DNA of 64,000 nt from Nymphalis io (GCF_905147045.1 NC_065899.1:7700501-7764500), one strand, 5' to 3'. Numbered from the stretch's first letter, positions 47,234-59,429 are shown. The notes: a model not told the origin generated them from the letters alone. Made by a program: numbers and translations.

Positions 47234-47505
47234 TTTAAAAAAAGCACCACTGAATTTTCATGTGCTTAATTTGTGATTATAATTCATCTCGTGCTTTACG
47301 GTGAAAGAAAACATCGTGAGGAAACCTGCATGTGTCTAATTTCACTGAAGTTCTGCCACATGTGAATTCTACCAACCCGCATTGGAGCAGCGTGGTGGAA
47401 TAAGCTCCAAACCTTCTCCTCAAAAAGAGGAGAGGAGGCCTTTAGCCCAGCAGTGGGACATTCACAGGCTGTTACGGTTACGGTTACGTTTAGGTTTAAA
47501 AAAAG
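47234..47505 (+). mobile_element. SINE family B, 5'-truncated, with 11-bp target-site duplication
   Basis: tttaaaaaaag at 47234-47244 and 47495-47505 flanks a copy that starts at 'caccactgaattttcatg', so the tRNA-like head is missing. The 3' tail is a short tandem array of TTACGG-type units (about 47471-47490), not poly(A). Confidence 0.9.
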
Positions 47506-49029
47506 AATAAATTTTATATTTGTTTAACTTTTATTACACATGTATTAAGATACAAGTTGTTTCGTGCTGTTTCACCCGTGTTAATCGTTCCTTGTTCATC
47601 CCCGTGGATTAATGCGTTAAAACAAACAAATTTTTCAGCCTGATTATATTAGTATAGTATATATTAATTCTTTTGATTGTTATTTTATATTGTAATAATA
47701 TTTATTTTGATGTTTTCCTAGTTTTGTGCGTATTATTACGTAAAAGCTACTTTAGCAGACTGTATTCTTTACGTTTTCGACGTTTGGCAAACGTTTTCAA
47801 ACTCATTAGCCACGTATTGTGGAAAATCGAACATGATGCACATATGACATATGAAACGCATTTTGCTTTCATAATTATAATTTATCGTCGTTTATTTCCA
47901 CAGCGACTGAATTCGTATTTACGGACGAATTAATTTTGAATCCTTAAAATGATAACCGCTGGTACATACAATGAAAATGAATTAATGATATTATTCATTT
48001 TATATATGCACCACGATCGAATAAGGTAACATGTTCAGGCGGACGGAGATCGTAGTTACTATCACAAGGAGTTCCATTCATTTCTTTGTAAATTATCATC
48101 AATTGTAAAATTTGACCTGGAAAGCTGTTTACGTTTGTCTTTATCTTGATAGAAATTACTTATTAAGTAATATTTACACAAAGAAACACCATACATGAGC
48201 TCAAAGAGATTCTCTTCTGTAAAAAAACCGGTTTTTTCGTCACAACAACTTTATGAATAAATTAAATAAAAACATAAAGCGGTAGGTACACGAAGCTGTC
48301 TCACATAAAGTTTGTCGCAAACAAACCGCGGTCGTAACACTAGCTGTGCAGCGTCGATATTGTGATACCCGATACAACATAAATGCTTTTAATGGCGGTA
48401 GCAAGGTAAATTTAGGAGCGGAGCAACCTGACACTCGACCTACGCATAGAGTTAGTTTACACTGGATATTATAAAGACTATACGTTTTAGAATGTAAGTT
48501 TGAAAGTTTTTAATTAGTTGTGTAAAAGTTGAACGGTTGAACTAGCTGATATTAAATAATATTAAAAGTGAGATTAAATTATTAATAATATGTGCGTTAT
48601 AAACATACATAAATAGTATCCCATACTAGCCCGTGAATCCTAATATGAATAACAAGGATACATCTCTACATCAAAGCCAAAGAAGATCTCATAAACCATC
48701 ATTTTATTTTATTTAATAAATAAAATTTACTAGGTTAATACTTTATTGTTTTGTAAGCGATACTGTTGTTTATTAATTTTGTTATATATATTGTTATTAG
48801 GTTAGTTCCTTAATGCAAATGTTGTTAGCATTTGTAATGACGTAACGTCGATTTGTATATCTTGTTGAAATTGTTATTTTAAGTGCTTAAAACCACGGAT
48901 ATCGGGTGAAAACGATGACTTAACTTTCTTAATAAATTAGCTCTTACAAAGCTTATTAATTACGTCTCATGTATAAATAAAGTTTCGCAATATAAATTAA
49001 ACAAGTAACGCTTCTTCTTAAAGTTCTTC
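47506..49029. other. AT-rich DNA, no supported gene
   Basis: A less AT-rich patch at 48285-48445 has an open minus-strand frame without recognisable content or splice support; possibly a promoter or first exon of something. Nothing else stands out. Confidence 0.45.
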
Positions 49030-49265
49030 TTTTTCGAGTGCCTCTCCGACTAGCGAAGGTTGGCAGTCAGCTTCGAATACCCATTCTTGTTCTTCGCGAG
49101 GCGAAAGAGCTCGGCAGCATTTGATTGATTCCCGCCTATTCTCGGATGTTGCGTAGCCAAGACTTTTTTATGCGACTCACAACTCTCCTTCCGGCAACCT
49201 TCCACATCATAATGAGTTGCAGAATTTCATATCTTTCATGCCTAAGCACGTGTCCGAGATATGCA
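49030..49265 (-). mobile_element. LINE C-terminal coding remnant
   Basis: On the minus strand: AYLGHVLRHERYEILQL, KVAGRRVVSRIKKSWLRN, then a stop and frame damage before ELF-like and TANLR-like pieces. This is the end of a non-LTR retrotransposon protein in which a GH/RH block precedes a basic GRR-KKSWL block. Dead copy. Confidence 0.75.
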
Positions 49266-49769
49266 GGAAAAAAGAAACGTTCAAGTAGGATTAATTGTTA
49301 TAAGCACAAAAGTTATTTTTAAAATGAGAATCTCAGCGCGTTGTCCAGATTTATAATAAAAAAAATGTTGACCTTAATAATAACAGTTTTTTTTATTGAA
49401 ATGTTCTCGCTACAATATAATTTTTGATTCGATTAGAACTATTAGTTAAGTAGGACGGAAAATAGAATAAAATTATAAATATAGCTATATACTTTTATAT
49501 ATGAATAAACTTATTGTACACAGCATACAAAACATGAGAATAAATTATTATAATAAAATGAAATATAAAGTATCGATGCAAATGCGGGTTTATAAGCGAC
49601 AGCGCTCTCTTATTTGAGCTTCAAGGGAAGGGCAAAACCGGGAATAGTGCTCTGACAATTAATATTATTAATTGAGCGAAGATGGCCCAAGGATCAGAAC
49701 ACGTGTATCTTCGATGAGATTTAATTTTTTACTTGTCATAGTTCATTAAATATATTTAATGTATTAATT

Positions 49770-50053
49770 ACTGCCTTACTGGTCTAGTGGCTATATAAGG
49801 TTGTAGATCCCAAGGTTCTGAATACAAACCCCAGGTCTGGCCAAAAAAAAAAAAGTAAAATTTTCAGTAGACGCCCGGAGTGTGGAAGTTGGAAGTTGTG
49901 TGGAGTGGATAGAGGAGTGGATGTCTCCCATGCCTCGGAAAGCCCGTATGAGAGTGAGGGAATAGAGAGTGCATCTGTGTTTGCTTAGACGCTTGGTTAA
50001 TCTCTCTCGAAATTGGTTGCCGTGGCGAAATCGATCCGGAGAATATCGTTAAG
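49770..50053 (+). mobile_element. SINE family A, diverged
   Basis: 'tactgccttactggtctagt' head, 'ccaggtctggcc', an A12 run, 'gcccggagtgtggaagttgg' and 'gaaatcgatccggagaatat'. Confidence 0.82.
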
Positions 50054-51779
50054 TACTAATAATTAACAAAAAAATGGAATTACTACTTCGTTATTTTTTT
50101 AATCATATGTATTCAAGCTTAAGCTTAATAATTATATTAAGCTTAAAACGCCAAAGATTTATGTTTTAAATATTGACTTGCTAAATACAGACATACAAAA
50201 CTTTCCCTTTTTCATTAGGTATTACTATGATAAGAAACTAGAGTCGAGTCGCTGATCGCGTGTCAGTCGGTCGAGCAAATAATTTGCTAATACAGTAAAA
50301 CGATATCGCGTTAATGTGGACACAAATACTAATTGCATTTGTATTACGTGTATAATACGAACGACTGTATCTGTGCCAAATAAAAAATTCTATACTTATA
50401 AAAATAATAACTATTCTTTAATTAAATGTAAACAGTTGAACTTTCAACTGTTTAAGTGTACAGTGGAATCAATTGGTATCTTAAAGATTCAACAAATAAT
50501 TTCTTATTGTGTACATACATTTTCACAAATTTATTTATCCATAATTTCAGTCATGATGATTATTATTATTTATTATAAAAAAAATATTGTGGGTGAACAT
50601 TGAGATATTTGTTATAGTGTTGATCTGACAACAGGATGCGCAATCGTAGAGATGGAGACTTGCTATCTCTTACTATGGTTTAGGAAATTCTGCAGATAAA
50701 ATAGCCAGAGTCGTAGGCTGAAAAAGACCCTTTTAAATAAAACTGGTGTCGATCATCATCGTCATCGTATATACATATAAAATGACTTTTGAGAGATAAT
50801 AGCTTGGTGCGATGTTTACACAAACTGGAAGATGTACATTAATTCTTTGATGATTGATTTTCAAAATAATGCTTTTCATAGTTAAACAGACTGCCTATTC
50901 TGTTTATCTAATACGCAAAATAGTATGATATCGTTGAATTTTATGATAAAACAAGTATTGAAGGCCATCAATAATTTTAATACTATTCTAATATATTCTA
51001 ATACCAAAAATATAACCACAAAGATAACTCATTTCGAAATTGCGAGAGAAACTGTGATTGTTTTACAATAGATAAGATATTTGTATTTATAAAACTGATA
51101 ACGGACCTATTTTAGACGAGACACTGGTTGGACATTTCTAACGATTCGTCGTTTGATTCAGGCTACTGAAGCCAGACAGTTACGAGACCGTATGCATATG
51201 TTCATCACAATGGAAGGTATTTCAAAGAACCATAATACGAGGATGGGTGTTCTCTGCTGAGAAGGATGCGAACCTGATATTTATTGCTTTAGATATACTC
51301 GTATATATATGTATCAATCGTCAATAGATTAAATATAAAACGCAGGGTGATGCGCAGTTACTTATATTATCATATTATATACCAAAACCTTCTCCAAAAC
51401 GCGCTGAATCTTCTAGTGTAAGATTTATATTAATTGGTTGAGCTTTTTTTCAATATTCTTACTTTACCATACAGTTAAGCTAAAGCTTGTAGGAACGACA
51501 GTAATCCAGATCAAGATCGAGCCTGCGACTTTCAATCTATAAACAACTCGTATAACGTTGAGTCCGAACGAACATAACTATTTAAAGATATATAAAATAA
51601 TAAAAAAGTTGTATTTATAAACTTTTTTATTATTCTATATATCTTTAAGCATACTTTTTAAATCATAAACTTAAAATAACACAATGTTAAGTGAAACATA
51701 AGTTTTCAAAGGTTTTGGTTACATAAAAATATCTACAAATATTACAATTTAAATCGATTAAAGGTCGATGTTTATTCGT
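50054..51779. other. AT-rich DNA with hairpins
   Basis: There are short hairpins near 50116-50146 (taagcttaat arms) and 50429-50452, and the long one at 51582-51648. No gene was recognised. Confidence 0.5.
51582..51648. repeat. 29-bp inverted repeat, one mismatch
   Basis: The left arm 51582-51610 (ttaaagatatataaaataat...) and the complement of 51620-51648 differ at one base; the loop is 9 bases. Likely a MITE-type remnant or a fold-back. Confidence 0.88.
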
Positions 51780-51789
51780 CACCATCCAG

Positions 51790-52100
51790 GCCAGAATCTA
51801 TTTTAAGTCGCAACCCTACGCAATAGTACGCAAGTCGCAACAAAAACCACCGGCTCCCATTACATCTCCGATATCCGTCAATCGATTCACATGCCTCTCA
51901 TTATAACGTCTCGTCTGGCTCTGGCGCGAAACAAAGCGAGTATCGAGTTACGCTGCATTACTCTTCAGCCAAGCACAGTTTTGGTCATGCGAGATCGCAA
52001 CACTTTCGACTCGTTTTAGCTGGCAACACTACGCTCGCTGTTGTGAGCCGGCGAACTAAAACCTCCTTTGTAAGCTTACACTGAAATTGTATAGTCTGTA
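51790..52100. promoter_or_regulatory. GC- and CpG-richer island, possible promoter or first exon
   Basis: It contrasts with the AT-rich surroundings and has many CG dinucleotides (for example tctggcgcgaaac, ctacgctcgctgttg, gccggcgaac). No frame or splice signal can be fixed on either strand. It could be the 5' end of Sobp or of a gene off the right edge; both are guesses. Confidence 0.3.
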
Positions 52101-54290
52101 CCGGTGACGTGTTATGAGCGTAATGAACCTTTTGTAATTTTATACAAACGGGAAATGGATTCGAGTGTATTTCATAATTATATTTGAATTTTATGATTAA
52201 AAAAAATGTATATTTTTATTGTAGCACATTTCTTCAAACGCTCTAATTTTACATTTTAAAATCATAATGACGACTATTGTTTATTAAATTAATAACAAAT
52301 ATTTCTCATAAGTGATAAAAAGTAACTCATTGAAATGATTGAAGAAAATTTAGGTATTTATTTCCAAATATCACAAGTTATGTAACTATCATATCATGAA
52401 ACCATATTAACAATGTCCGGAGTCCGTAATCGTTTTAAAATACTAAATTCCACCAAAAAAAGAACACGTGCACAATTAGTCACGCTGAATGGAATGTAAT
52501 TAGTAAATATATCACAAACAAACATACAACACGTCAGCTAATTCAGTATAGCAATATTTTCGCACGGGTATCAGACATTATTTGTTTTGCAAGTTATATA
52601 ATACGGCGCAGTCAAACGGTTAATATTCTTATTTGCTTTGCCATACGATACCTTTAAAGACCGACTTTAGCGTAGTTTTAAATTTAAAAAAACAACCTCA
52701 AAATCTTTAGTATATAGTTTTTTCCAATCATAAAATAGCCAGCCAAGATGTAAAAACGAATTTAAAAATATTGTCGAATTAACCAATAGCGATATATAAA
52801 AATGAAACAATTTATAACAAGCGATTTTAATAATTTTAATTAAAGAACGCAAGCATCTCAAATAGCATATCAACATCGTCGTTGTTGTTGATCGACTATT
52901 TATTAAATTATTATTATTATTTACTAAATCGGTTTATAAGTCTAAAGATGAGATACTAGTGTTGTTCCTCGACAATTACTTGATCATAACATTAATCTGT
53001 AAAATTTTAATCTGATTATAGCACAACTAAGGATACTTATCTAGTACCCTATTCTTATGTGGTGTGTAGGCCCTTATAAACTCAATGCGTCAATGGATTT
53101 TAACAAAGAATACAACGAGGATTTATTAATTATAAATGGGATTTTGATTCCTAAACGTTCACAAATCAAATCAATGTTTTCGGCCAAAGTTTCGATTGCT
53201 ACCTTTTTAATGTATTATTAAAGTACGTAACTAAAGCTGTCATTATTCATAAATATAAGTATAATAACATTTTTTTTTACTCAGCAAAGAAAATACATTA
53301 TGGAGTCTAATTACATTTAAGGAATGTCAGATGTGAATTTGTCATTGTAGAGTCGTAATCGTAGAGTCGCATTACAAAAGGGATTATATGACATGGGGTC
53401 AAGGTAAAAGTTTCAAATATTATCAATGATCCATTTGAAAATAAGGTTATACAATATTAAAAAAGTATTAATTGGTTTTAAAATTCATCATAACATAATA
53501 AGGATCCCTGCGTGCGTTGGATTTGAAATTGTGACACATGTTTATCCACCGACTCACATTTAGGCACCGAGGTGGAATAAGCTCTATAAAATCTTCTTAT
53601 TGCACAGGTAGTAGGACATATACATGCTACAACTTTACTTAAAATTGAATACAAAACCACATAAGAATGATATGTCAAATACCCTACATAATTATTTTCA
53701 TCTAATTGTCAGGCCGGCTTACATTCACAATATAATTTAATTACAATTAATTTTAATATTGTTGACTACAAAATGGGTATTTGTATAATTATGTTTGCTT
53801 ATTACACATATAGCGGGTTAAGTATAGTGGTAGGTATTGGGTTACCATGAGTCATCTGACCTTCCTAACCATTTACAGTAACAAGACATTGAGTTGAAGT
53901 AATCTTCTGCGATAAAAACTAACTCGTGTAAGGTACCTTGACAAATATCCATAAATGGCAAAACTGCTACGTATAAATTTAAAAAGTGTCTAAATATTTG
54001 TACTCAAAATGCGCCACCTATCCATTTTAGTACATTATTAGTGTTTATTTTTATTCTCCCAAGTATAATTCCAATTTCGAAAATAAATTGTAGTTCACTT
54101 GGAGCTAGAATCAGACTATTCGGTGCATGATCGAGTTCATTGAAACCTTATTCCTTAATTGCAGCCTTGGAAATACGCAATGTGTAGACCAAAGCATTGT
54201 AATGCTGCTCAACAAGACATACTCGATGTGACGGTTTTCTAAGACGTTTTTCTTTAATATTATTTAGAAAGCGACGCATAAATTAATTAT
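52101..54290. other. AT-rich DNA, no supported gene
   Basis: Apart from a decayed SINE family B 3' part at 53503-53627 ('ggtggaataagctctataaa'), I see nothing recognisable. Confidence 0.5.
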
Positions 54291-54296
54291 AGTAAA

Positions 54297-54545
54297 TTCG
54301 ACAGGCACTAACCGAGTAGTTAAAACAGTTGAATCTTAACCACTTGCGCTTGTAAGCCTGGGCAAGCACCGCTTAATTTTCATGTACTTAAATTGTTTTT
54401 AGAAATCATCTCGTATTCAGCGATGAAGGCAGTTATAGTGAGGAAATCAACCCGCATTTGAGCAGCGTGGTGGAATAAGATTCAAATATTGGCATCAAAA
54501 GGAAAAGAGACCTAAGCCTAGTTGTGGGACGTAATTATACAGACT
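54297..54545 (+). mobile_element. SINE family B, diverged
   Basis: 'gaatcttaacc', 'gtaagcctgggcaagcacc', 'gagcagcgtggtggaataag' and 'cctagttgtgggac' occur in the expected order. Confidence 0.75.
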
Positions 54546-54794
54546 ATTACTTCTTTACTTTCAGTTTCCCGTTCCTGTTGTTTTACGTTCTTTGAAAGAA
54601 CCAAAACACTTTTGTATGGAATCCTTACGGAAGTTTTATAACTTAGACCAGAAACTTTCGATCTTAAGCACTACGTGCATGATATAATACATATAATGTA
54701 CAAGAAATCATATATATAAGTATATAATACCTATATCGCAAAGGATATTTTTATTCACCGTTCGTCTGTTGGTTTATCGTCCTATTTATCTTGA

Positions 54795-55450
54795 TCGCTA
54801 GCACTAACATCACAAAAACGGGGCACGCTCTCGTTCAGGTTGACGCAGGTACTACCGGACACAGCTGCTTCGGTAAGTGCCTGCACAAGATAGTGCGGCG
54901 GGAAGTGTCACCTTCCTGCCACGAGTGTGGTGCGCCAATCGACACGGCGCAACAGAGGCATTCCGTGGCGGCAGTTGTCGGCGGAGACCTCTCCTTGCCG
55001 AGCATCATCAACGCAATGCTCGGAAACGAGGAGTGATGGTCGGAAATGGTCTCCTGTGAAAATGTGATGTTGAAGAAGGAGGCCGCGGAGCGGGAGCGGG
55101 AAGAGAACGCCTCTACAGACCTGCTCCACCGAAGAAGATCGGGGAGAAGAAAGAGGCGCTATGCGCACCTTCTCCCTCCGCCACAATAGGCGTCGCCGGG
55201 ACTAGGGAAGTTTTCAGTACCCTGGTAATCCTCCTAGAGAATGGAGGTCTGCATAGGCCGGCCGTCAGAGCGTCGCAGTAGCATGCGCAAGCGATCCCGT
55301 GGCACTCCTCGTTAAGACGGAAAGGGCTGGCTTTTTTAGTGGGTATTCCGTTGTTAGGGGCGCACTCGGCGCCTCGGAAGTGCAAGCCCCACATACCCAC
55401 CCCTCTGTTCCCGTGGGGGAAATGCGTAATGCGTTTTTCCAGCGTAAAAA
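54795..55450 (+). mobile_element. R1-like non-LTR retrotransposon, 3' end
   Basis: A GC-rich block unlike its surroundings. Plus-strand frames give TGHSCFGKCLHKI, a C-x2-C pair (CHECGAPIDTAQ), VVGGDLSLPSI, then, after a frame change, FCEDVM-like and KKEAAERER, then an Arg-rich end. This order (G-H-G-x-F-G, zinc-knuckle-like Cys/His, GDLSLP, KEAAERER) is typical of the C terminus of R1-clade LINE proteins, as I recall them. The GC-rich 3' UTR ends near 55450. Stops and frame breaks show a dead 5'-truncated copy. Confidence 0.8.
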
Positions 55451-55639
55451 AAGCACTAATACCTCGTCATAATTTTAAGAAAAAAGATCTAAACAAACAT
55501 ACATATTTGTCTTTTTAAGACATCAAAACATTATTTAATTATTACATTCATATATTACGATGTAATATAACATCAAAATTATTGGTTATATATATTTGTG
55601 AAGTGAACGAGAAAGCAATGAATAATTAGATCTGCTTTT

Positions 55640-55820
55640 TCGAAACTAGCGTCAGAGGGCTGACGCAAGCGGTGTTGGTGTTCGATGTCTAGCCAGTTGA
55701 GACCGGCATTAATTATGAGAGGATCGCGTTCCCTAAACGAGAACCCTTTGTGGATGAAATACTAGATTCAGATGAAATAGGGTGCTGATTCATCGATCCA
55801 GGGTTGGGATATGTAGACAT
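55640..55820. repeat. Diverged direct repeat, copy 1 (partner 56390-56555)
   Basis: Shared blocks: 'cgtcagag-ctgacgc-agcggtgt', 'gcattaattatg', 'ctaaacgaga' and 'tggatgaaa-ctagat'. Confidence 0.75.
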
Positions 55821-56389
55821 GATTTGAATATAATATTAAAAATATATTTCTAACTACTCGCTGTAACTATAGATACAAATCACTTAGTTTTGATACTGTA
55901 TCATCAATAAATTGTAATTGTTATTATTTTTTAGATTATTTCATTTTTAATGTAGTTACTATTACTAATCTAAAACATAAATTATATGAATACAGTCTAG
56001 ACTATTGCGTCGGTATTTCTCAGATCTACAAACCAATAAAAGGTTTTTGGCAGCGTTCGCCGGACTGACAGCGACTCCTCCGAAAAAAATATGACATGCT
56101 CCTACGACACGTACATAATTATACCATAGCTAATCTTTTTTTTTTCATTGTAATTTTAATGCTAAAAAAATATATTAAAATAATTTATTTTATATTTTTA
56201 AGTACTTTCTCAGTCTTAAAATATCAATATCATATATAAATACAAGATGTAAAAGTCATCGAATCATTAAAAGCACATGAGGAGGATTCTCTCTCTTCTG
56301 CGCAAATTGTCATTTACTTTGACATTTAGTACAAATGAAAACATGAAGAAAACGACTGGCTTATGTTAGTCCTTTTTGTTTTTGAAAAT

Positions 56390-56555
56390 GACCGTCAGAG
56401 CTGACGCGAGCGGTGTCCAATAGCGGGCTAGTTGAGGCATTAATTATGTACGGATCGAGTTCTCTAAACGAGACACCTTTATGGATGAAACGCTAGATGC
56501 TGTACTGAACCAAATGGAATATTTCATATTCGAGCGTTGGGTTGGAGGAAAATAC
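56390..56555. repeat. Diverged direct repeat, copy 2
   Basis: Same orientation and block order as 55640-55820, about 750 bp apart. Confidence 0.75.
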
Positions 56556-56684
56556 TAATTTATTTTGGAAACTTCGGTATAAGAGGTTTTCGTTACAAAT
56601 TTCCAAATCGTCATTTAACAATATGGCCTTACTTATAAACGTTGTTTATACCAGTAATACCATAAACAATTAATATTAATAACC

Positions 56685-57090
56685 AATAACAACCTGTGAA
56701 TGTCCCACTGCTGGGCTAAGGCCTGCTCTCCCTTTTTGAAGGGAATGTTTTGGAGCTTATTCCACCACGCTGCTCCAATGCGGGTTGGTGGAATACACAT
56801 GTGACAGAATTTCAGTGAAATTAGACACATGCAGGTATTTCCACGATGTTTTCCTTCACCGTCAAGCGCGAGATGAATTATAATCACAAATTAAGCACAT
56901 GAAAATTCAGTGGCGCTTACCCGGTTTTGAACCCACGATCATCGGATAAGATTCACGCGTTCTTATCACTGGGCCATCTGGGCTTTGTAAAACAATGCTG
57001 AGTATTATTCTTTCGGATGTTAAATCAGGTGTTTCGAAAGTTAAATTTGTAATCGGTGTTCAATTAAACAACTGCTAAGCAAGGTTTGTA
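56685..57090 (-). mobile_element. SINE family B plus shared flank (inverted partner of 45653-46059)
   Basis: A full SINE in reverse orientation (56685-56983) is followed by about 105 bp whose complement matches 45653-45762 almost base for base (for example 'cgaaagaataatactcagca'). Confidence 0.88.
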
Positions 57091-57708
57091 AGTCCGTTAA
57101 TGTTAAGACAGTTTAAGTGTATTTTAATTATAATTATATATAATACAAATATAATATAATATAATAAAATTTTGACCTATTTAGAAATAATTATAAAATA
57201 TATATATATGTAATTATTTTGTAATTTTTTCATTCTCTGTAATCGATACGATATTTCTTACTTATCTCAGTTTAGATTAATTAAATCTACTGCTTTATAT
57301 ACTATACTACATATAAATCAAAATTCGGGCGCCGCAGTACGAATAACAAATACTTTCTTTATGTAGATATTATGCCCTTCTACCACAAGCAGTCGCGACT
57401 TCGGAAGTAGAAAGTAAATCAGCGCAATACGTTTATCTAAGCCCAAAAACGCATTCGACCATAATTATTTATATTATTTCAATTTTATATTTCTAAAAAT
57501 AATAAAATTAAATAAGCCTATTGGACGAAGTATAATGTTAAAACAACTGAAGTACCCGTTTAAAATCAAAATTTCACTAAATCGTTTCTAATTGCACCTC
57601 TACTACGAAACGAAACGAAAATCTCCTCCAAGTTTCAAGTCTCTTTGTTTCATAGTTTTAAGACATTGCATTGTATTGGTAATAATATACATATTGACAT
57701 ATTGACTA
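57091..57708. other. AT-rich DNA, nothing recognised
   Basis: It includes an imperfect TA-rich stretch around 57130-57210. Confidence 0.5.
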
Positions 57709-58078
57709 TGACTGCCTCGTTGGTCTAGTGGCTTCATATAATGCCGCAGACCCGGAGGTCCTGGGTTCAATTCCCAGGTCGGGCCAATAAAAAGTTATTG
57801 AGTTTTTCTGTCAGAAAATTCTCAGTAGCAGCCCGGAGTGTGGAAGTTGGAAGTGTGTACACTCCCGTGCCTCGGAAAGCACGTAAAGCCGTTGGTCCTG
57901 TGCCTGAACTCTTTCCGGTCGTGTCGGATTGCCGTCCCATCGGATTATGAGAGTTTGGGAATAGACAGTGCACCTGTGTTTGCGCACACACTTGTGCACT
58001 ATAATATCTCCTGCGTAGTTGGCTAATCTCTCTTGAGATTGGCCGCCGTGGCCGAAATCGGTATGGAGGACATTATTA
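57709..58078 (+). mobile_element. SINE family A, best full-length copy
   Basis: tgactgcctcgttggtctag (A box), 'cctgggttcaattcccaggt' (B box), 'cagcccggagtgtggaagtt', 'cctgaactctttccggtcg', 'tgcgcacacacttgtgcac' and 'gccgaaatcggtatggagga'. A small palindrome (gtgcacaagtgtgtgc type) lies in the body near 57984-57999. Confidence 0.92.
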
Positions 58079-58327
58079 TTATACATATTTATTAGAAGGT
58101 AATTATAAACCTTTGCTTTACACCAAATACAAATAATGGAGTACATTAGTTTTTTTTTATCATACTAAATAAAATACTGCAACATTTAGTTTAAAAATTG
58201 AAACTGGTCGGAAAAAAAGTTATAATTTTTAAATATAAGTTTAATATTTAATAAAACATTTAAAAAAATCATCAAAATCAAAGAAATTTTGACTGATTCC
58301 GAGTCCACTAAATAAAGTATTAGTTTT

Positions 58328-58495
58328 TGCCCCAGGATTCACCCGCGTGTTAGGGCGAGGGGAGACAGGTGTTAGGTATAAAAAGTAGCTTAACATTGGG
58401 CTTCAAGCTTGCTCCATACCAAATTTCATCAAATTCAATTCAGTGGAAACATACAGACAGTTACTTTCTTATTTATAATAAATATTAGTATAGAT
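58328..58495. repeat. LINE-tail-like repeat
   Basis: 'ttcacccgcgtgttaggg', 'accaaatttcatcaaattc' and 'ataataaatattagtatag'; related to 39078-39240. Confidence 0.55.
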
Positions 58496-58522
58496 GTTTT
58501 TTTAAAGGTTTACTAATTTATT

Positions 58523-58679
58523 AAAAAAAATTCATAAATACAGGAACAGGAACAGCCTGTTAATGTCCCACTGCTGGGCTAAGGCCTCCTCTCCCTTTTT
58601 TTTTTTTTGAGGAGAAGGTTTAGAGCTTATTCCACCACGCTGCTCCAATGCGGGTTGGTAGAAAAAAAATTCATAAATA
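58523..58679 (-). mobile_element. SINE family B, 5'-truncated, with 18-bp target-site duplication
   Basis: aaaaaaaattcataaata at 58523-58540 and 58662-58679 flanks only the 3' ~120 bp of the SINE. An internal T-run of about 14 marks an expanded microsatellite. Confidence 0.93.
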
Positions 58680-59109
58680 GTATGAAATAATGTATTATTT
58701 AAATTATTATTGCAGCCAAATATTGTACATTGTATATCATTCATTGAACATAATATCTATCGTCTCGTTACAAACAAACTACTTAGACTCGAAAATATTT
58801 CTTGGCTTTGAAAAATCTCAGTAAATGAACTTTTATACTGGAGATGTAATGGAGAAGATTTTTAATTATAATAATCTGAGACGCGTCACGAGTTTCGATC
58901 GCATTTTAATTATCTTAGTAGCTCGACACCGGACGCCCGTCGTTAATTTTAGTGTAAAACGAACCTCCCGACAATAGCCTGGGAAAAAAACGTTTTGCTA
59001 CCGAATGATGCTTTAACGATAAAATAAAACAATTAAAATATGATCTGAATATTTGTTATAATTAAATTATAAAAGAACTGTTTTATTTTGTTTTATTGAC
59101 AAGGAATAA

Positions 59110-59225
59110 TCTTCTACCACTAATCACCACCAACCTTGGGAATTAACGTGTTATGTCTCTTGTTTGTAGTTACACTGGCTAACTGACCCTTCAAACTGGA
59201 ACACAACAATACTAAGTATTATTGT
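59110..59225 (-). mobile_element. SINE family C fragment
   Basis: 'caccaccaaccttgggaa' to 'ctggaacacaacaatacta'; both ends missing. Confidence 0.75.
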
Positions 59226-59429
59226 GGTACTTCAGACCTGAAGAATACCGTTGAAAGAAAATCAACGGGATTGTTTTGGAGTGATTGCCAGTTTCTAAAA
59301 TGACGAGCGAATTCAAATTTACTAATCTTACTAAATTCTCGACGCTCATTGGGCGACTGCCACCGACCAGTAAACATAAAAATTATTTAAAAAACAATAG
59401 TTATTATAACTCAGAGGTAATAATTATTC

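Noticed and set aside
47471..47495. Telomere-like repeat (ggttacggttacg, tttaggttt)
   Set aside because: The insect telomere unit is TTAGG. This is the tail of a SINE insertion bracketed by target duplications.
48240..48434. 64-aa minus-strand frame in a less AT-rich patch
   Set aside because: No family resemblance, no convincing splice sites; kept only as a possible regulatory patch.
54791..55036. Frame with a C-x2-C pair that could be mistaken for a small zinc-finger or RING gene
   Set aside because: The order of motifs around it is that of the C terminus of an R1-like LINE protein, and frame breaks follow.
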